From Gentiana macrophylla (lineage: Eukaryota > Streptophyta > Magnoliopsida > Gentianales > Gentianaceae), in assembly GCA_026214975.1 (NCBI GenBank), contig CM047813.1, positions 34,877,871 through 34,941,870 on the forward strand: DNA of 64,000 nucleotides, written 5' to 3'. The first letter of the stretch is position 1; each line of letters begins with the position of its first letter. Below are positions 22,071 to 33,262 of the stretch, piece after piece. Both the position numbers and the translations under genes were made by a program. The notes below the pieces were generated by a model. The model was not told the origin of the DNA. It saw only the letters and a program-made list of their open reading frames with translations, and did not search any database.

Positions 22071-22475
22071 TCTCTATTCTTCTGAAAATGATTGGAACAT
22101 AAGATTTCCTTCAAATTTCAAGAAAACTTATGAGAACAGAGTTATTCCTAAGGGCAATTCAGTTTTTGGTTACACAACTCTTTGTAGTTACACAAGAACA
22201 TCTAATAAAGGCAAATCTGCAAATAGAAATTCCTATGTAGACAAGACTGTTGAAGTTGTGAAATTGAAAACACAACACAAAATATAATGTGGAATTCTTA
22301 TTACTCAAAAATAATGAATGGGTTAAGTTACAAAGCTGCTGATCATTGGTATTTATTGTATCATACACCTCATTAATCCGTTAAAAAGAGGTTATAAGGC
22401 ACTTATAACAAAATAACCACCTACCTATACTACTCAGCTCATTGTCATGTGTTCATCCTCTTGCATTTATCATTC
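22071..22475. mobile_element. Retroelement junction sequence
   Basis: 22245-22375 resembles 55530-55630 (shared GTGGAATTCT-ATTA, GGTTAAGTTACA and a TATTTAT-GT stretch), so both are pieces of the same LTR-type repeat. No coding frame. Confidence 0.35.
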
Positions 22476-23110
22476 ATTTATCCACTGGAATACCTAACTT
22501 ATCCAATAAGTAAGAAATGATTGGTGCATCCAAAGCTTTGGTGAGAATGTCAGCAATCTTCTCCTTGGTGTTTACATGCATGAGTTTAATGAGGCCTTGT
22601 TGGACTTTGTTCCTAACAACATGACAATCAATCTCAATATGTTTAGTCCTTTCATGGAACACGGGATTGTGAGAAATATGCATAGCGCTAGCATTGTTGC
22701 AGAACAATGTAGCTGGTGCTGAACAATGATCTACAGATCTTGTAATATATAGACAAGCCATTAAATTCCACAAGTAGCATTGGCCATAGCCCTATACTCA
22801 GCTTCTGAATAACTTCTTGATATAGTTGTTTGCTTTTTAGCTTTCCATGAGATATGAGCATCTCTTAGAAACATCATATAACCTGAAATGGATCTTCTAG
22901 TTTCAGGGAATCCAACCCAATCACTATCAGTGAATCCTTTCAAAACAAGGTTTTTCTCAGGTGAGAAGAAAATGCCTTGGTCTGGCTGACTTTTAAATAC
23001 CTTAAAAGAATGTGAGCAAACTTTATTTGATTTACAGTAGGTGTGTCTAAAAAACAGACTCAGCTGATGAATTGCAAAGGCTATGCCAGGTCTGATGAAA
23101 GTGAGATATA
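22476..23110 (-). pseudogene. Copia RNase H and polyprotein C-terminus
   Basis: Minus-strand frames 22943-22761 (KGFTDSDWVGFPETRRSISG, then [19 protein letters not shown]) and 22773-22474 ([25 protein letters not shown], then DILTKAL) are the classical Copia RNase H and its end. From 23110 to 22944 an adjacent frame gives RPGIAFAIHQLSLF, the stretch just upstream. A deletion or frameshift near 22765 separates the two frames. It directly follows a Gypsy RT start in the same orientation. Confidence 0.9.
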
Positions 23111-23720
23111 TGAGGTTCCATTCTATAAGGTGATTTGTCTACTGGTTCTTCTCCTGGCACATGCTTAATCTCAAATTCTATCTCCGGGTCCGGAGTATTA
23201 CCTGGTAATTCATCCAGAAATACATCAAGGTACTCATTAAGTATTGGTAATCCTTCCACTCAATGACCTTCTTCCTGGTATCAAGGGCATAAAATAAAGA
23301 TCCTTCACAGCCCTGTTGTATAGCCTTTGATGCTCTTAATGCGGATATGATGGGATGTCTCATCTTCCTTGACTTACTAGAATAGCCTTGAAAAGTGATT
23401 GAAGATTTTTCTGGGGGTTTGAAGATCACTCTCTTAAATCTACAATCATGGTGGACGTGATTTTGGGATAGCCAATTTATACCCAAAATTACGTCAATGT
23501 CCGCAAAATCAAGAACTATCAAGTTATGACTGCATTTATACTTCCGAACTTGAGCCTTATATCCCGGTATCATTCGATCAACCCTATTTGATTTTCCCAA
23601 CGGTGTAGTAACTGACAAGGGCTTCCTTAACTTTCGAAAGGTAATCCTAGTTATGTTTCTACCTTGGTTGATACAAATATATTTGAGGCACCGGTATCAA
23701 ACAAGGCAGAAACAATCAAA
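23111..23720 (-). pseudogene. Ty3/Gypsy protease and start of reverse transcriptase
   Basis: On the minus strand a frame near 23691 holds the aspartic protease signature FDTGAS. Then 23618-23178 gives DVILGINWLSQNHVHHDCR and VIFKPPEK, the second half of a retropepsin of RVP_2 type. 23259-23110 continues as LPILNEYLDVFLDELPG and EIEFEIKHVPGEEP, ending at PYRMEP, which is the very start of the Gypsy RT. The RT core is missing; the sequence passes straight into Copia RNase H. Confidence 0.9.
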
Positions 23721-25640
23721 CAATTTATAAAGTTTACACCTAAAAATCATACAAACACACTTTTCAAGTAACAATAGTATACAAAAAGTATCAAGAATCT
23801 ATAACAAAAATAGAAACTCAAACTTAAAGGTAGTTGTAACCAAAACTTCATCAGGCTCGTAATCTTCTCAGATCTATAGTGAACACACGGGTAGGGCCAC
23901 TAGGCATGATCTTTCTCAAAGGAGGTCGGATGTCGATCTTTGGTGCACTCATCTTTTGAAGGCAACCCTCAAAAATGGTTGGTCTTTGCCACATTGAAAG
24001 AAACCCTCTCAGAGGCGATCTACACTCTCATGTATGATAGCGGCCGCACTTCGACACCGAGGCACCGATGATGTCGGAGCAGTAGGCAGAGCGGCTGTCC
24101 TCTTCACACTCGGTTGTGGTGCACCTCAAATTCTCTGACTTGCCCCGAACGATCTCTTAAATACCACTACTACTGAATCTTGGGCTTTGACCCACTGTAA
24201 TTCCATAACTATGTACAACAACTATGTCATGATATCCTGTTTGTAACCTCCCAAACTGATCTGAAGGTCACATTTCAAACCTTAGGCAAACTTAGACACC
24301 TTAAAAGTCTCATTGTTCATTACCTTGGGCAAGTATTTTCCAAGCTCGTAGAATTTATGCTGGTATTGTATTATACTCAAGTCTTTCTGCCTCAGTGAAA
24401 GAAACTCAGTAACCATCTCCGACTGCTTCTCCGGAGGGAAGTATTCTTGTAGAAACTAGTCTTTAAACTATTTTCATACATGTATATAAATAGTGTTCCG
24501 CTCAACAATGTCAATCATTCTCTAGAAACTCCCATCTGAAGGGACTTCCCTAGATTTGCCCACTTGGCTGTCGGAATTATCATACCCAAAGAAAAGACTC
24601 GGCATCACGTAACCATCTTTCAGACTAACTCAAATCTTTGTTCCCGTAGAAGAGAACAGTCTTATTCTTACACACTTCAATAGTCTACCATCCTCCATCA
24701 CTTATCTCCCTTATGGCGCATAGGCAGGAAAGGCATGGTGGTGCCCTGTATCAAGTGTAGGCTGTAGGGTAGACCAGCGGGTGTGCCGGTGGGTAGGAAG
24801 GGGGATAAGCTGCCACTGCATGATGGTAGCTTGTAGGTGCTGGAGGGTGGTACAGCTTAGTTGGGGCCTGGTAACAATAGGCAAGCCGAGGCTCCATGTA
24901 GTAAGGGTGGTAACCGTGGTATGGTGGGTTAGGTCTTACTGGCTCAGACTGCTGGTAGTCCGTAGTGAGGAATTTGTTGTTGTGCTGGTGGTGGATGGAC
25001 CAAATACTTTTCAAAAGCTACCTCATATAAGGTATGAGGTGGATAAACAGAGACAAGTGGAGGTGGATACGCCGAATTCAAGGGGTGGAAGGAAGGCTGA
25101 CACTGGTGGTGGGTAAACCACTGTCTGGGTGGGTTGAGCGAGACTTGTGGATAAACGGACACTAGAGGGTACCAAGTCAATGGTGGCCAATGGTACAAGG
25201 AAGCATGTGGGGTGGTACATATTGGAGATGGTGGTGGAAGAGAGGCTTCTATATATTAAGGTAGGGACATCTCAATCTGAGAAACCGGTGGTAAGCTAAT
25301 TATGAGCTAGGTAGGTCGGACACAACTGAAAGGCTACCTAAAGTTGGTAAAGGGACTGAGACCGTATACTAGGTCACCTATGAATTTTCCACAAGTGTAG
25401 CCTGAACCACGGTTCCCCACTGTTCCATGTTGGTCTTTTGATACTTGACATGCTCAAACGTGACACATCACCTCTCAACCCTCGCGGGACCATGTGAATC
25501 GCTTCCCATCATTATGGCTTAGGTTTGCTTGAGTGCTCACCATCCTGTAACCAAAGATTGGTTATTTAATGCTCTAAGAAACTCAAAAGAGTTATCTTAA
25601 GAAACTTTATTAGACTAAGAAACTTTCGCTCTGATACCAA
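23721..25640 (-). pseudogene. Ty3/Gypsy gag and 5' leader, decayed
   Basis: From the primer site at 25640 toward lower coordinates: a likely gag start near 25515 (MMGSDSHGPARVER), a Pro/Tyr/His-rich linker (25198-24751), helical gag text without a long frame, and a broken zinc knuckle near 23990-23960 (CFQCGKDQ-like, needing a frame change). The apparent plus-strand frame 24781-25116 is the antisense of the Pro-rich linker. Many stops; no intact polyprotein. Confidence 0.75.
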
Positions 25641-25641
25641 C
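25628..25641 (-). other. Gypsy primer-binding site
   Basis: TTGGTATCAGAGCG on the minus strand is an exact plant tRNA-Met-type primer site. It sits one base inside the LTR end at 25642 and fixes the orientation and 5' boundary of the Gypsy element. Confidence 0.88.
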
Positions 25642-27724
25642 TAAGACGTCCCATTCCGGACGCCATTCCCTTATCCGTAAATGAACGCCCGACACATATA
25701 TATTTTAAAACGAATTCAAATATATACGTAAGCCTTAAGTAAATTACATCTGAGTTAAAAAGAAAATGAATCGACATGGGCAACCTAAACCAAAAACAAT
25801 GTTGAATAAACTAGAGAAATAGTAAATGTTGTTCCCAACAACATTCAGTGGAATAAAAAGAGTAGGGCTGTCTCTTATAGTTATTACAATCAAATAGAAA
25901 GTCCAAAATTCTAATCCAAGATCTAGAAAAAAAGTATAGTAACAACTCTAGCCTCCCAAAACAGTAATTAATAAAAGCATATGCTCTAAAGCATCCTCGT
26001 AAGCTCACTCCTCAAAACACATGCCATCCTCGTGACCTGCATCACTTTCTCGGGATGGGAACAACATACAATAATATGGGAGTACATAAGCACTCAGTAA
26101 AGGGTAGAAGCATCGTATTTACCAACACTAACAATAACATACAAGAAAAACAATCAACAACATCAAGATTGCTTACTATCAAGTATGTATAACAAGACAC
26201 TCCCTTCTACTAGTCCAACTAGTGAGACTCAACCAAGCAAGGGATGAGTTGCACACGAGTCAACAAACACTTTTCATGGTGAAGACTGCACCACGACATA
26301 TTTGTCCCTTCATATGGCATGGGTCTAACCCAAGTGAAGTCCAAGGCTCTGAGTCTACCCAACATTGCGGCGTTAGATCTCCCAGCTGCAAAAAATGAAA
26401 CGTGCCTTACTAAGGACAAGCATGCTTAATCTTTTAGACTCCAATTATGTTCAAGCATAGTTAAACTAACCACCTAAATTCTTTACACATAAAAAGTATC
26501 CTTAGAGACTTCTAGTCCTAGACCATTCTAATTACAATAATTATCACATTGCACAAAAAGCTTTGGCTACTACGCATAACACCCATATTGCTAAGAGTTG
26601 TCTTCCGGTGATCCTATGTTTCTCCCCTCAGAAGGTCACCACACGGTGCTATGCCGTATACACCAGAAACCATACTCAAAACTATTTCATATATCATGTT
26701 AGTCTTATCACAAAATCTAACAAGGGAAAACAATCATATTCAACAAGCAGGCACATCTAGCGCACACTAAAAGCCTCTTTGGAGCACGCTAGACCTCAAC
26801 AAAACCATAATGTCCAATTTTGTTCTCCCTAGCACAAGCTTCAAGGTACTGGCGCGTGTTAATCCTCCTTGCACGCGCCGTCATACTGGTGCCCGCCAAA
26901 CAGAGCAAAAGCATTACATGCGCAACATGGGCCATCATGGGATGCCAATAGTCTGAAAACCATTCTTCCAATTCCTTGATCATTATGGCGTGCACCAAAG
27001 CTAGTATGGTGCGCGCCAGACATCAGGAATTTACAGATCGCCTGCAAACTGTGCGGATTTCAGCCCTAAATTCGATCAACATGCATCCCGATCTTATTTC
27101 ACCAAAAATATGCAAACATACATCAATATACTCAATCCATAAACCACATTAACAAGTACATAAATGGTTGAACACCTTTTTACCTTGTACTTAGCCGAAA
27201 TTCTTGAAAACCAAAATGCCAATCACTAATCTAAGCTATATAGGACCAAAACCTCGATTCCTACAACAAGTTATCAATCTAGGATTAATATCCAACACCT
27301 AACAACACTCAATTGCTACGAATTCACAAGAAGGTCTTTTCGATTTACCTTTTTGTTAAGGGCGACTCTTGTACTAAAATGTTCGCCTCGTTGCGATGAT
27401 CTTCGTGGTATGAATTATATGGAAAACGATAATACGAGTTATTCTCCTTGATGAAGATTGCCTTAGCTTTTCACTTTTGTCTGTTAAATGTCGCTTATGT
27501 TCTTATTAATATTGATGGCCAACGATGAATGAGAGGGGGTGGGGATTTGGAAGGCTTTAATCAAGATTAAATTACCATAATTACCATATTATTAATTAGG
27601 ATAAATATAAATAATTGGTTTATTTACAATAATGGATAAATATATTTGAATTAAGTTTTAAAATGTATATGTGCCACACGTTCATTTCCGGATAAGCACA
27701 CGGCATGCGGAATGGGGTGTCACA
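25642..27724 (-). repeat. Ty3/Gypsy 5' LTR
   Basis: On the minus strand it starts TGTGACACCCCATTCCG at 27724 and ends CGGAATGGGACGTCTTA at 25642; start and end are imperfect inverted repeats, as in many Gypsy LTRs. The adjacent primer site confirms the 5' role. About 2.08 kb, with no gene; small frames inside show no domain. No matching 3' LTR is present because the element is truncated in its RT. Confidence 0.85.
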
Positions 27725-27747
27725 CTTACTTCCAATCCTAGCAATGT

Positions 27748-28024
27748 GTGGAGAAGCATATTGAAGGGGCGGTATCTCATTTCGCACGGCCTCCGTTGAA
27801 GGTGGGTAAGGGAGATATGATTAACACTCAATATGATGCATGGCTTTCTTCACCACCATCTTTTCGAGTTCATCATTTGATTGTGGAAGACCGTAACGAG
27901 AAGGCGGGTTCTTTAATAAATCCCTCTACTAGGCTTTGGCGTGCAAATTGGATTCGAAATAGGTTTAATATCTTTCAAGATGATTTTTTTGTTCATTCCT
28001 CCATCTCCAAGAGGTAAAGAAGAT
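27748..28024 (+). pseudogene. LINE C-terminal region, part 1
   Basis: The frame carries VSHFARPPLKVGKGDMI, then YDAWLSSPPSFRVHHLI and SLINPSTRLWRANWIRNRF. A W-L-PP-SFRV phrase followed by N-x-x-x-x-LW-x-x-W-I-R is the region after the RT of plant L1-type LINEs. It stops at 28017 and is interrupted at 28025 by a TRIM element; the same protein continues after 28537. Confidence 0.8.
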
Positions 28025-28532
28025 TGTAAAGTCCCACATGGATAAAGTAAGTGAATGCTCACCCCCATATAAGTGTGAGACATAAATGTCTTGTCAACTC
28101 GGGTTAACCCTTTTAGACCAAGCGAGGACGGTGGTCTAAGCAGTTGACCGGATATTTATGACTCTTTTAGCGCTACTAGGCCCGGGGTCTAGGGGCGTTA
28201 CAGAATAGTATTCATAGCCGACTATCAGATGGAACTATGCGCTGCACCGTACAAGAAGACGGTGTAAGGATGACCTCTAGTTACCTCTGGTAGGGACGAT
28301 CCAGACCGGGCCTTGGCCGTCTGGCGAGGACGCCACCCTCCATATAAGGGGGAGAATGTAAAGTCCCACATCGATAAAGTAAGTGAATGCTCACCCCCAT
28401 ATAAGTGTGAGACATAAATGTATAGTCAACTCGGGTTAGCCCTTTTAGACCAAGCGAGGATGGCGGGTCTAAGCGATTAACCGGACTATTTATGACTATT
28501 TAAGCGTTATCGACCGAAGTGCGGGCGTTACA
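28025..28532 (+). mobile_element. Complete TRIM retrotransposon with target-site duplication
   Basis: Two direct terminal repeats, 28025-28202 (178 bp) and 28357-28532 (176 bp), both start TGTAAAGTCCCACAT and end GCGTTACA. Just inside the left repeat, TAGTATTCATAGCC (28207-28220) is a degenerate tRNA-Met primer site; just before the right repeat, AAGGGGGAGAA (28346-28356) is a textbook polypurine tract. The 508-bp element codes for nothing and is flanked by the 5-bp direct repeat AAGAT (28020-28024 and 28533-28537). Both repeats contain CATATAAGTGTGAGACATAAATG. These features define a terminal-repeat retrotransposon in miniature, moved by enzymes of other elements. Confidence 0.93.
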
Positions 28533-28537
28533 AAGAT

Positions 28538-29284
28538 GTTCTTATATGGAACCTTGCACAAAACGGTTTGTATTCGGTTCGTTTAGGGTATCTTTAGAAC
28601 GTCATTTGAAAATTAATGTAAATGGAGACTCTGCTTGCAGATCTAACTCTTTAAAATAAATTGCGCGGCTTTATGGAGCTTAAGGGTGCGGCCTTGCATC
28701 GCCCATTTTATTTGGAAGGTAATTAACAATGCCTTACCTATCGGGAAGGCCTTGCAAACGTGGCATCGGCGATGGCGTATGCATAATAGGCAACACCGTG
28801 AAGAAAACAATTTGGCATGCATTATTTGACTTTAAAATATCAAGTACCGTGTGGAAGAAGATGCCGGAGGAAGCTTGTGGATGAATCTTGAGTTGTATCA
28901 ATGGCGGGTTTTTGACATCTTATTGAAAAGGAAGATAATCCAAATGTTGTGATAATTATATGCATTATTTGGCACATTTGGAAGAGTCGATGTTCTTTTA
29001 TATATGAAGGTAAATGTGAGTACTGCTTCAATAATGTGTAGTAGAATCTGAGGCAAAAGAATATCATGCAACATTGTTGGAAAAGGCATAACACCCATCG
29101 GCATCCCCCAAACGATGATTTAGTTAAATTTAATATTGATGCGGCTTTTAATGGAACCTCAACTTCTATTGGTGACTTGTTTCGAGATATGAATGGAAAT
29201 ATTCTGCAGTCTGTTTCGCGGAAGATGGAAGGAAATCACGATGTAATAGTAGGAGAAACTTTAACCGTTTTTCTAGCAATCTAA
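28538..29284 (+). pseudogene. LINE C-terminal region, part 2, with RNase H-like end
   Basis: Directly after the TRIM the reading resumes as DVLIWNLAQNGLYSVRLGY, the D-x-L-x-W-x-x-x-x-NG-x-YSV-x-x-GY motif of LINE C-termini. Then come decayed zinc-knuckle text (INNALPIGKALQTWHRR) and an RNase H-type end in 29066-29284 (VKFNIDAAFNGT, then GDLFRDMNGNIL and ETLTVFLAI). Stops occur within, so it is a relic. Confidence 0.78.
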
Positions 29285-29439
29285 CAGGGCTTCTTTAAAT
29301 TTACAGTTGAAACATACTTTCTCACCACCGTCTATGAGAAACTGAATTCAAAAGCGCAAGACATATCGCACATGACAATATGGTCGAAGATTATCGTATT
29401 TTTCTTACTTTAATTTTATCATTTTAATTTTCTAAAGTA
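29285..29439. other. Spacer before the SKIP4-like gene
   Basis: AT-rich, probably part of the proximal promoter of the next gene; no motif can be assigned with confidence. Confidence 0.4.
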
Positions 29440-30237
29440 AATTTCTTAGCTAGGTAAAAGAAGAAACCCTAGAGCTAGTTGGAACATCGTAATCAGTAGA
29501 ACATCCGACCTCAAACAGATGAAAGAAATTGCTGGGCGATTCCTTCGAAGGTAAAACCATTGAATGTTGAATATGAGTTGGATTTTATTAGCGTGGTTCA
29601 ACCCCAATCCTTGGACCTTTTCTTTTCTCTAAGTTTCTTTGTTTTATGAGTCTGAGGAACACGTCTTTCTGTGTCGTCAGATTATGTTTCTGTTTACTCA
29701 ATCGATCTTCTTAGTCGCAAGTTCGGGTCTTTTCACATATTCCTGGGCTTTCTTATTCCTTTGTCAAGATTTACTCTAATCTTCTCTGTGGATCTGTATT
29801 AATTAATTAATTTAATTTATGGTCTCTGTAATTTTTTAACCGTTTATTGATCTGAGAATATCCTGTTCCACATCCCTGATCAAGATTTGAGTAATGGGAG
29901 TAATTTTATTTAGGGCCAAATTTGGTGTTGTTAGAGCTAAAGCTTATGCTCTTCTTTCTGATTTCTGTTGATTATTATTTATACTGATTAGTAATGTTTA
30001 TTGCCTTGAAGGGATGTGAAAGGTTTTTCATTTTATATGTTTTACTTCTTTCTTATCACTAATTCTGAAATTGTAGGAAATGAGCTCACCTTACATTGTT
30101 TTCAGGCTGTTCTTTGGTTTCTGGGATCTAACAGAATGTTGGGGAAATCTTTCTATAGAAGGAGATAATAATGTAATTAGGCCAGAGATTCAAGTAATTT
30201 CTGTTTTTTTTTTTTGTTAATTTCAGGTGGGATTAAA
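29440..30237 (+). promoter_or_regulatory. 5'UTR exon and 5'UTR intron of the SKIP4-like gene
   Basis: The coding ATG at 30238 lies 11 bases after a good 3' splice site (TTTTTTGTTAATTTCAG, ending 30226). A plausible donor, CGAAG/GTAAAACC, is at 29549/29550, giving a 5'UTR intron of about 677 bp with T-rich sequence and no frame. The leader exon upstream includes AAACCCTAGAGC near 29465. Leader introns are common in plant genes. The transcription start is not determinable here. Confidence 0.55.
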
Positions 30238-31584
30238 ATGGCACAGGCACTCCAAGATTATTCTGAAAGTGCAGATGCTAATGAGCAAGTATCACCTGCT
30301 AGCAACTGTCAACGGCTTAGTGTAGGTTCCTCAGCCGGTGTGTATCAGCATGATCTGGGACGATCGTTGCTTATACCTGGGCTTCCGTATGACATTTCTC
30401 TTTCCTGCTTGGCAAGGGTTCCTAGGAGGTATCATACAGCCCTAAAAGGTGTTTGTAGGTCATGGAGGGATCTTGTATGTAGTGAAGAATGGTATTTATA
30501 CCGCCAAAAACATCATCTACAGGAGACATGGATTTATGCCTTGTGTAAAGACAAGTTAGACCATCTTTTGTGTTGTGTTTTAGATCCTAACGAATCAAGA
30601 GGGAAATGGAGACGCATTAAAGGGCTTCCTAGTTGCTTTTGTAGGAGAACTGGTTTGGGATTTGAAGTTGTCGGAAAGAAACTCTACGTTTTTGGTGGAT
30701 GTGGTTGGGTTGAAGATGCTACTGATGAAATGTATTCTTACGACGCTGTATCCGATAGTTGGAGCGAGGCTGCTCCGTTGTCTTCTGCAAGGTATTCTTC
30801 TGATTTGGTACTTTTATATTGGTTTGTTTTCGTGTTTTCACTTTTGCAGTTTTTGAAATTCACACTGCAAGTCTTGTTGTATAAGGAAAAAATAAAACTG
30901 TTGCACCCTCCACTATAAAATGCTTAAAACAGGAAGAGTTATGAATCTGATGTGTAGATTTTTCTTGTTTTTAAAATGCATTCCAGGCGGTATTTTGCTA
31001 GCCAAGCAGTGAACGGAAAAATCATTGTAATTGGTGGGCAATGTCCTAGATCATGTAATCCACACTTCTGTGATACATATGACCCCTTGAAGAATTGTTG
31101 GTATCCTGATATAGACCACACTCTTCTTCAAGATATTGAAGATTCAGTATTCTTTGATGGGAAAATTTATGTTCGATGTAGTTCTACTTTTGATCGACAT
31201 TCGCATATTGTTGTTTATGAACCATCAAGTAGTACCACATGGGAGTATGCAAATCGGGACATGGCCAGTCGATGGAACGGTCCATCAGTTGTAGTTGATG
31301 GTTCACTTTTTGTCTTGAACCAAACTTCAGGAACTCAACTTATGAAGTGGGATAAGGATTCAAGACAGTGGGTGGCAGTTTGCAGATTTTCTTCTTTAAG
31401 GATAAAGCCACCTTGTCAACTTGTCTCGATCGGGAAGAAGATTTTCATTGTTGGAGAGGGTTTGAGTACCATGGTTTATGATACAGAAAATGGTGGAGAA
31501 GCAAACAGAGTTGCTCTTGGTTTTTATGTTCCATTGCCACACTATGATGCTGATGTGGTCAGGTGTAGAACTCTGGATATTTGA
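30238..31584 (+). CDS. SKIP4: F-box/kelch-repeat protein, SKIP4-like
   Basis: Two coding exons: 30238-30791 and 30987-31584. The donor is GCAAG/GTATTC and the acceptor TTCCAG/GCGG, phase 2, restoring SSAR-RYFASQ; together 383 residues. The protein has an F-box (about 47-92: LIPGLPYDISLSCLARVPRR, then ALKGVCRSWRDLVCSEEWYLYR) and kelch-type blades (about 141-188 with LYVFGGCGWVEDATDEMYSYD, then NGKIIVIGG, VVVDGSLFVLNQ and IGKKIFIVGE). Order and wording match plant SKIP4, an SKP1-interacting F-box protein that would present substrates to an SCF ubiquitin ligase. The substrate is unknown. I prefer ATG 30238 (MAQALQDYSE) over 30214, because the latter lies inside the intron. The frame is intact. 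Confidence 0.93.
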
Positions 31585-31617
31585 AATTTGAATAGGGGTT
31601 ATTATTTCCAACCCACT

Positions 31618-31786
31618 GATTCTACCGGTGCACTACACAAAAAATACAGACATAATCAAGCTTCAGAAAGTCGATTCTTGTGTCAAGAATCGAATTTCCC
31701 AAATCGACATTCGAAAAGTCAATTCTTGACTCAAGAATAGACTTTCTGAAGGTTGTTTTAGTGTGATGCAATGTATCGGTAGAATC
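31618..31786. repeat. Fold-back element in the SKIP4-like 3' region
   Basis: GATTCTACCG at 31618 has its reverse complement CGGTAGAATC at 31777-31786, and inner segments also pair (CTTCAGAAAGTC with GACTTTCTGAAG). Within the arms are small palindromes of the form GATTCTTG-TGTC-AAGAATC. The left part reads CACTACACAAAAAA and the right TTTTAGTG, reminiscent of CACTA transposon ends, but no matching 3-bp duplication was found. It begins 34 bp after the stop codon, so it is probably in the transcript's 3'UTR. Confidence 0.65.
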
Positions 31787-32644
31787 ACGGTGATGCAAAT
31801 TAAGGCCCCTTTGAATATATTCACATAAATGTTTCCTACATGCTAAGGAACATGAAGTTCATAAAAATTAACAATTATGAAAGACAATATTTTGGAAAAC
31901 AACGTAGGCGGTTGTTTTTTTTTTTCCTTTCTCTTTTATTCTATTTTATTGTATCTCTCGACAACTACATCTAAACTTGAAGTTTAAATAATTATTCACT
32001 TGCAAGGAATTTCAAATCAATTATTAGATGAATTAATGTTTTGTTTCTTTATAGATCATATACGAAAGTTGTAAATGATCCTGTTCCTATTTAAGTGTTA
32101 AAAAGACCTGTCTTATCAAAATAGACGGTTTAACGAATGAATTCAAACCATGCCAGAAATACAATTGACAAATTGGTTTCAAAGATAAACATCGGGAGAA
32201 AAAAAATTCAAATGATAAGTAGGAGGAATAATAGTTAGGGGTAATGGGCTAAATTGACATATAATTGACTTAATTAGGCAAATAGGAGATGCTTAACTTT
32301 TTATTGTTTATAAAGACAAAAAATTAGTAGATCGTGTAACTATTTTTGTTGAAACATCGTGTAAACAAATGCACCATTTTTTTTTTTTTTCTTTCAAACA
32401 AAGATGTAAACATTTTGTTAGGAATCATTATTTCACACTGTAGAGCGTGTTTTACATATGCCAAAGGCAAGAATGAGCTTCGTTTTGACATTTAACACGC
32501 ATATCATTCTGACCCTAAATCAGTCAAGAATAGTATATTATTCAGTCCATGTTACAGGCCAAGAACATTATATTTTCCGGACCAATGTTTGGTCTGAATA
32601 AAGCGCCTACGTCATGTACGCTTGGAAAACAATACGGACCTTTT
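31787..32644. other. AT-rich intergenic DNA
   Basis: A- and T-tracts, no frame and no repeat that I can define. Confidence 0.5.
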
Positions 32645-33262
32645 TACACGCAGTGACACCTTATGGAGTGACACCCAATGACACCAACATGTTATGCAGT
32701 GACACCTTATGGAGTGACACTCAATGACACCAACATTTTATGAAGTGACACTTTATATAATGACACCAACATTTTATTAATTCACACCTTATGCAGTGAC
32801 ACCCAATGACAACAACATTTTATACAGTGATAAATTATGCAGTGACACCCAATGACACCAATATTTTATGAAGTGCCATCCAATGACAACAACATTTTAT
32901 GAAGTGACACCCTATGCAGTGACACTCAATGACACCAACATTTTATGAAGTGAGACCATATGCAGTGAAACTCATTGACACCAAAATTTTATGAAGTGAC
33001 ACCTTATGTAGTATACCCAATGACAACAACATTTTATGCAGTGACACTCACTGACACCAACATTTTATAAAGTTACACCGTATGCAGTGACACCCATTGA
33101 CACCAAAATTTTATGACATGACGTCTTATGTAGTACACCCAATGACAACAATATTTTATGCATTGACACATTATGCAGTGACACCTAATGACACCAACAT
33201 TTTATGAAATGACACCTTATGTAGTGACACTCAACGACACCAACATTTTATGAAGTGACACA
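32645..33262 (+). repeat. Minisatellite, ~46-bp unit, about 13 imperfect copies
   Basis: The unit is roughly AGTGACACCTTATGC plus AGTGACACCCAATGACACC plus AACATTTTATGA. Each unit itself contains two or three GTGACAC/ATGACAC words, a higher-order repeat of a shorter motif. Copies differ by point changes and small deletions. There is no open frame across the array, and the repeats are not spacer-separated like CRISPR. The right edge (near 33262) abuts different, GC-richer sequence. Confidence 0.92.

Noticed and set aside
24781..25116. A 111-codon plus-strand frame rich in Val/Trp/Gly
   Set aside because: It is antisense to the Pro/Tyr/His-rich linker of the Gypsy gag.
30214..30237. Upstream ATG at 30214 as the SKIP4-like start
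   Set aside because: It lies within the T-rich end of the probable 5'UTR intron, before the AG at 30226.
30792..30918. Read-through of the first SKIP4-like exon
   Set aside because: A canonical GT donor at 30792 and AG before 30987 restore the kelch sequence in phase.
32645..33262. Regular direct repeats that might be taken for a CRISPR-like array
   Set aside because: Units are contiguous without unique spacers and degenerate internally; this is a eukaryotic minisatellite.
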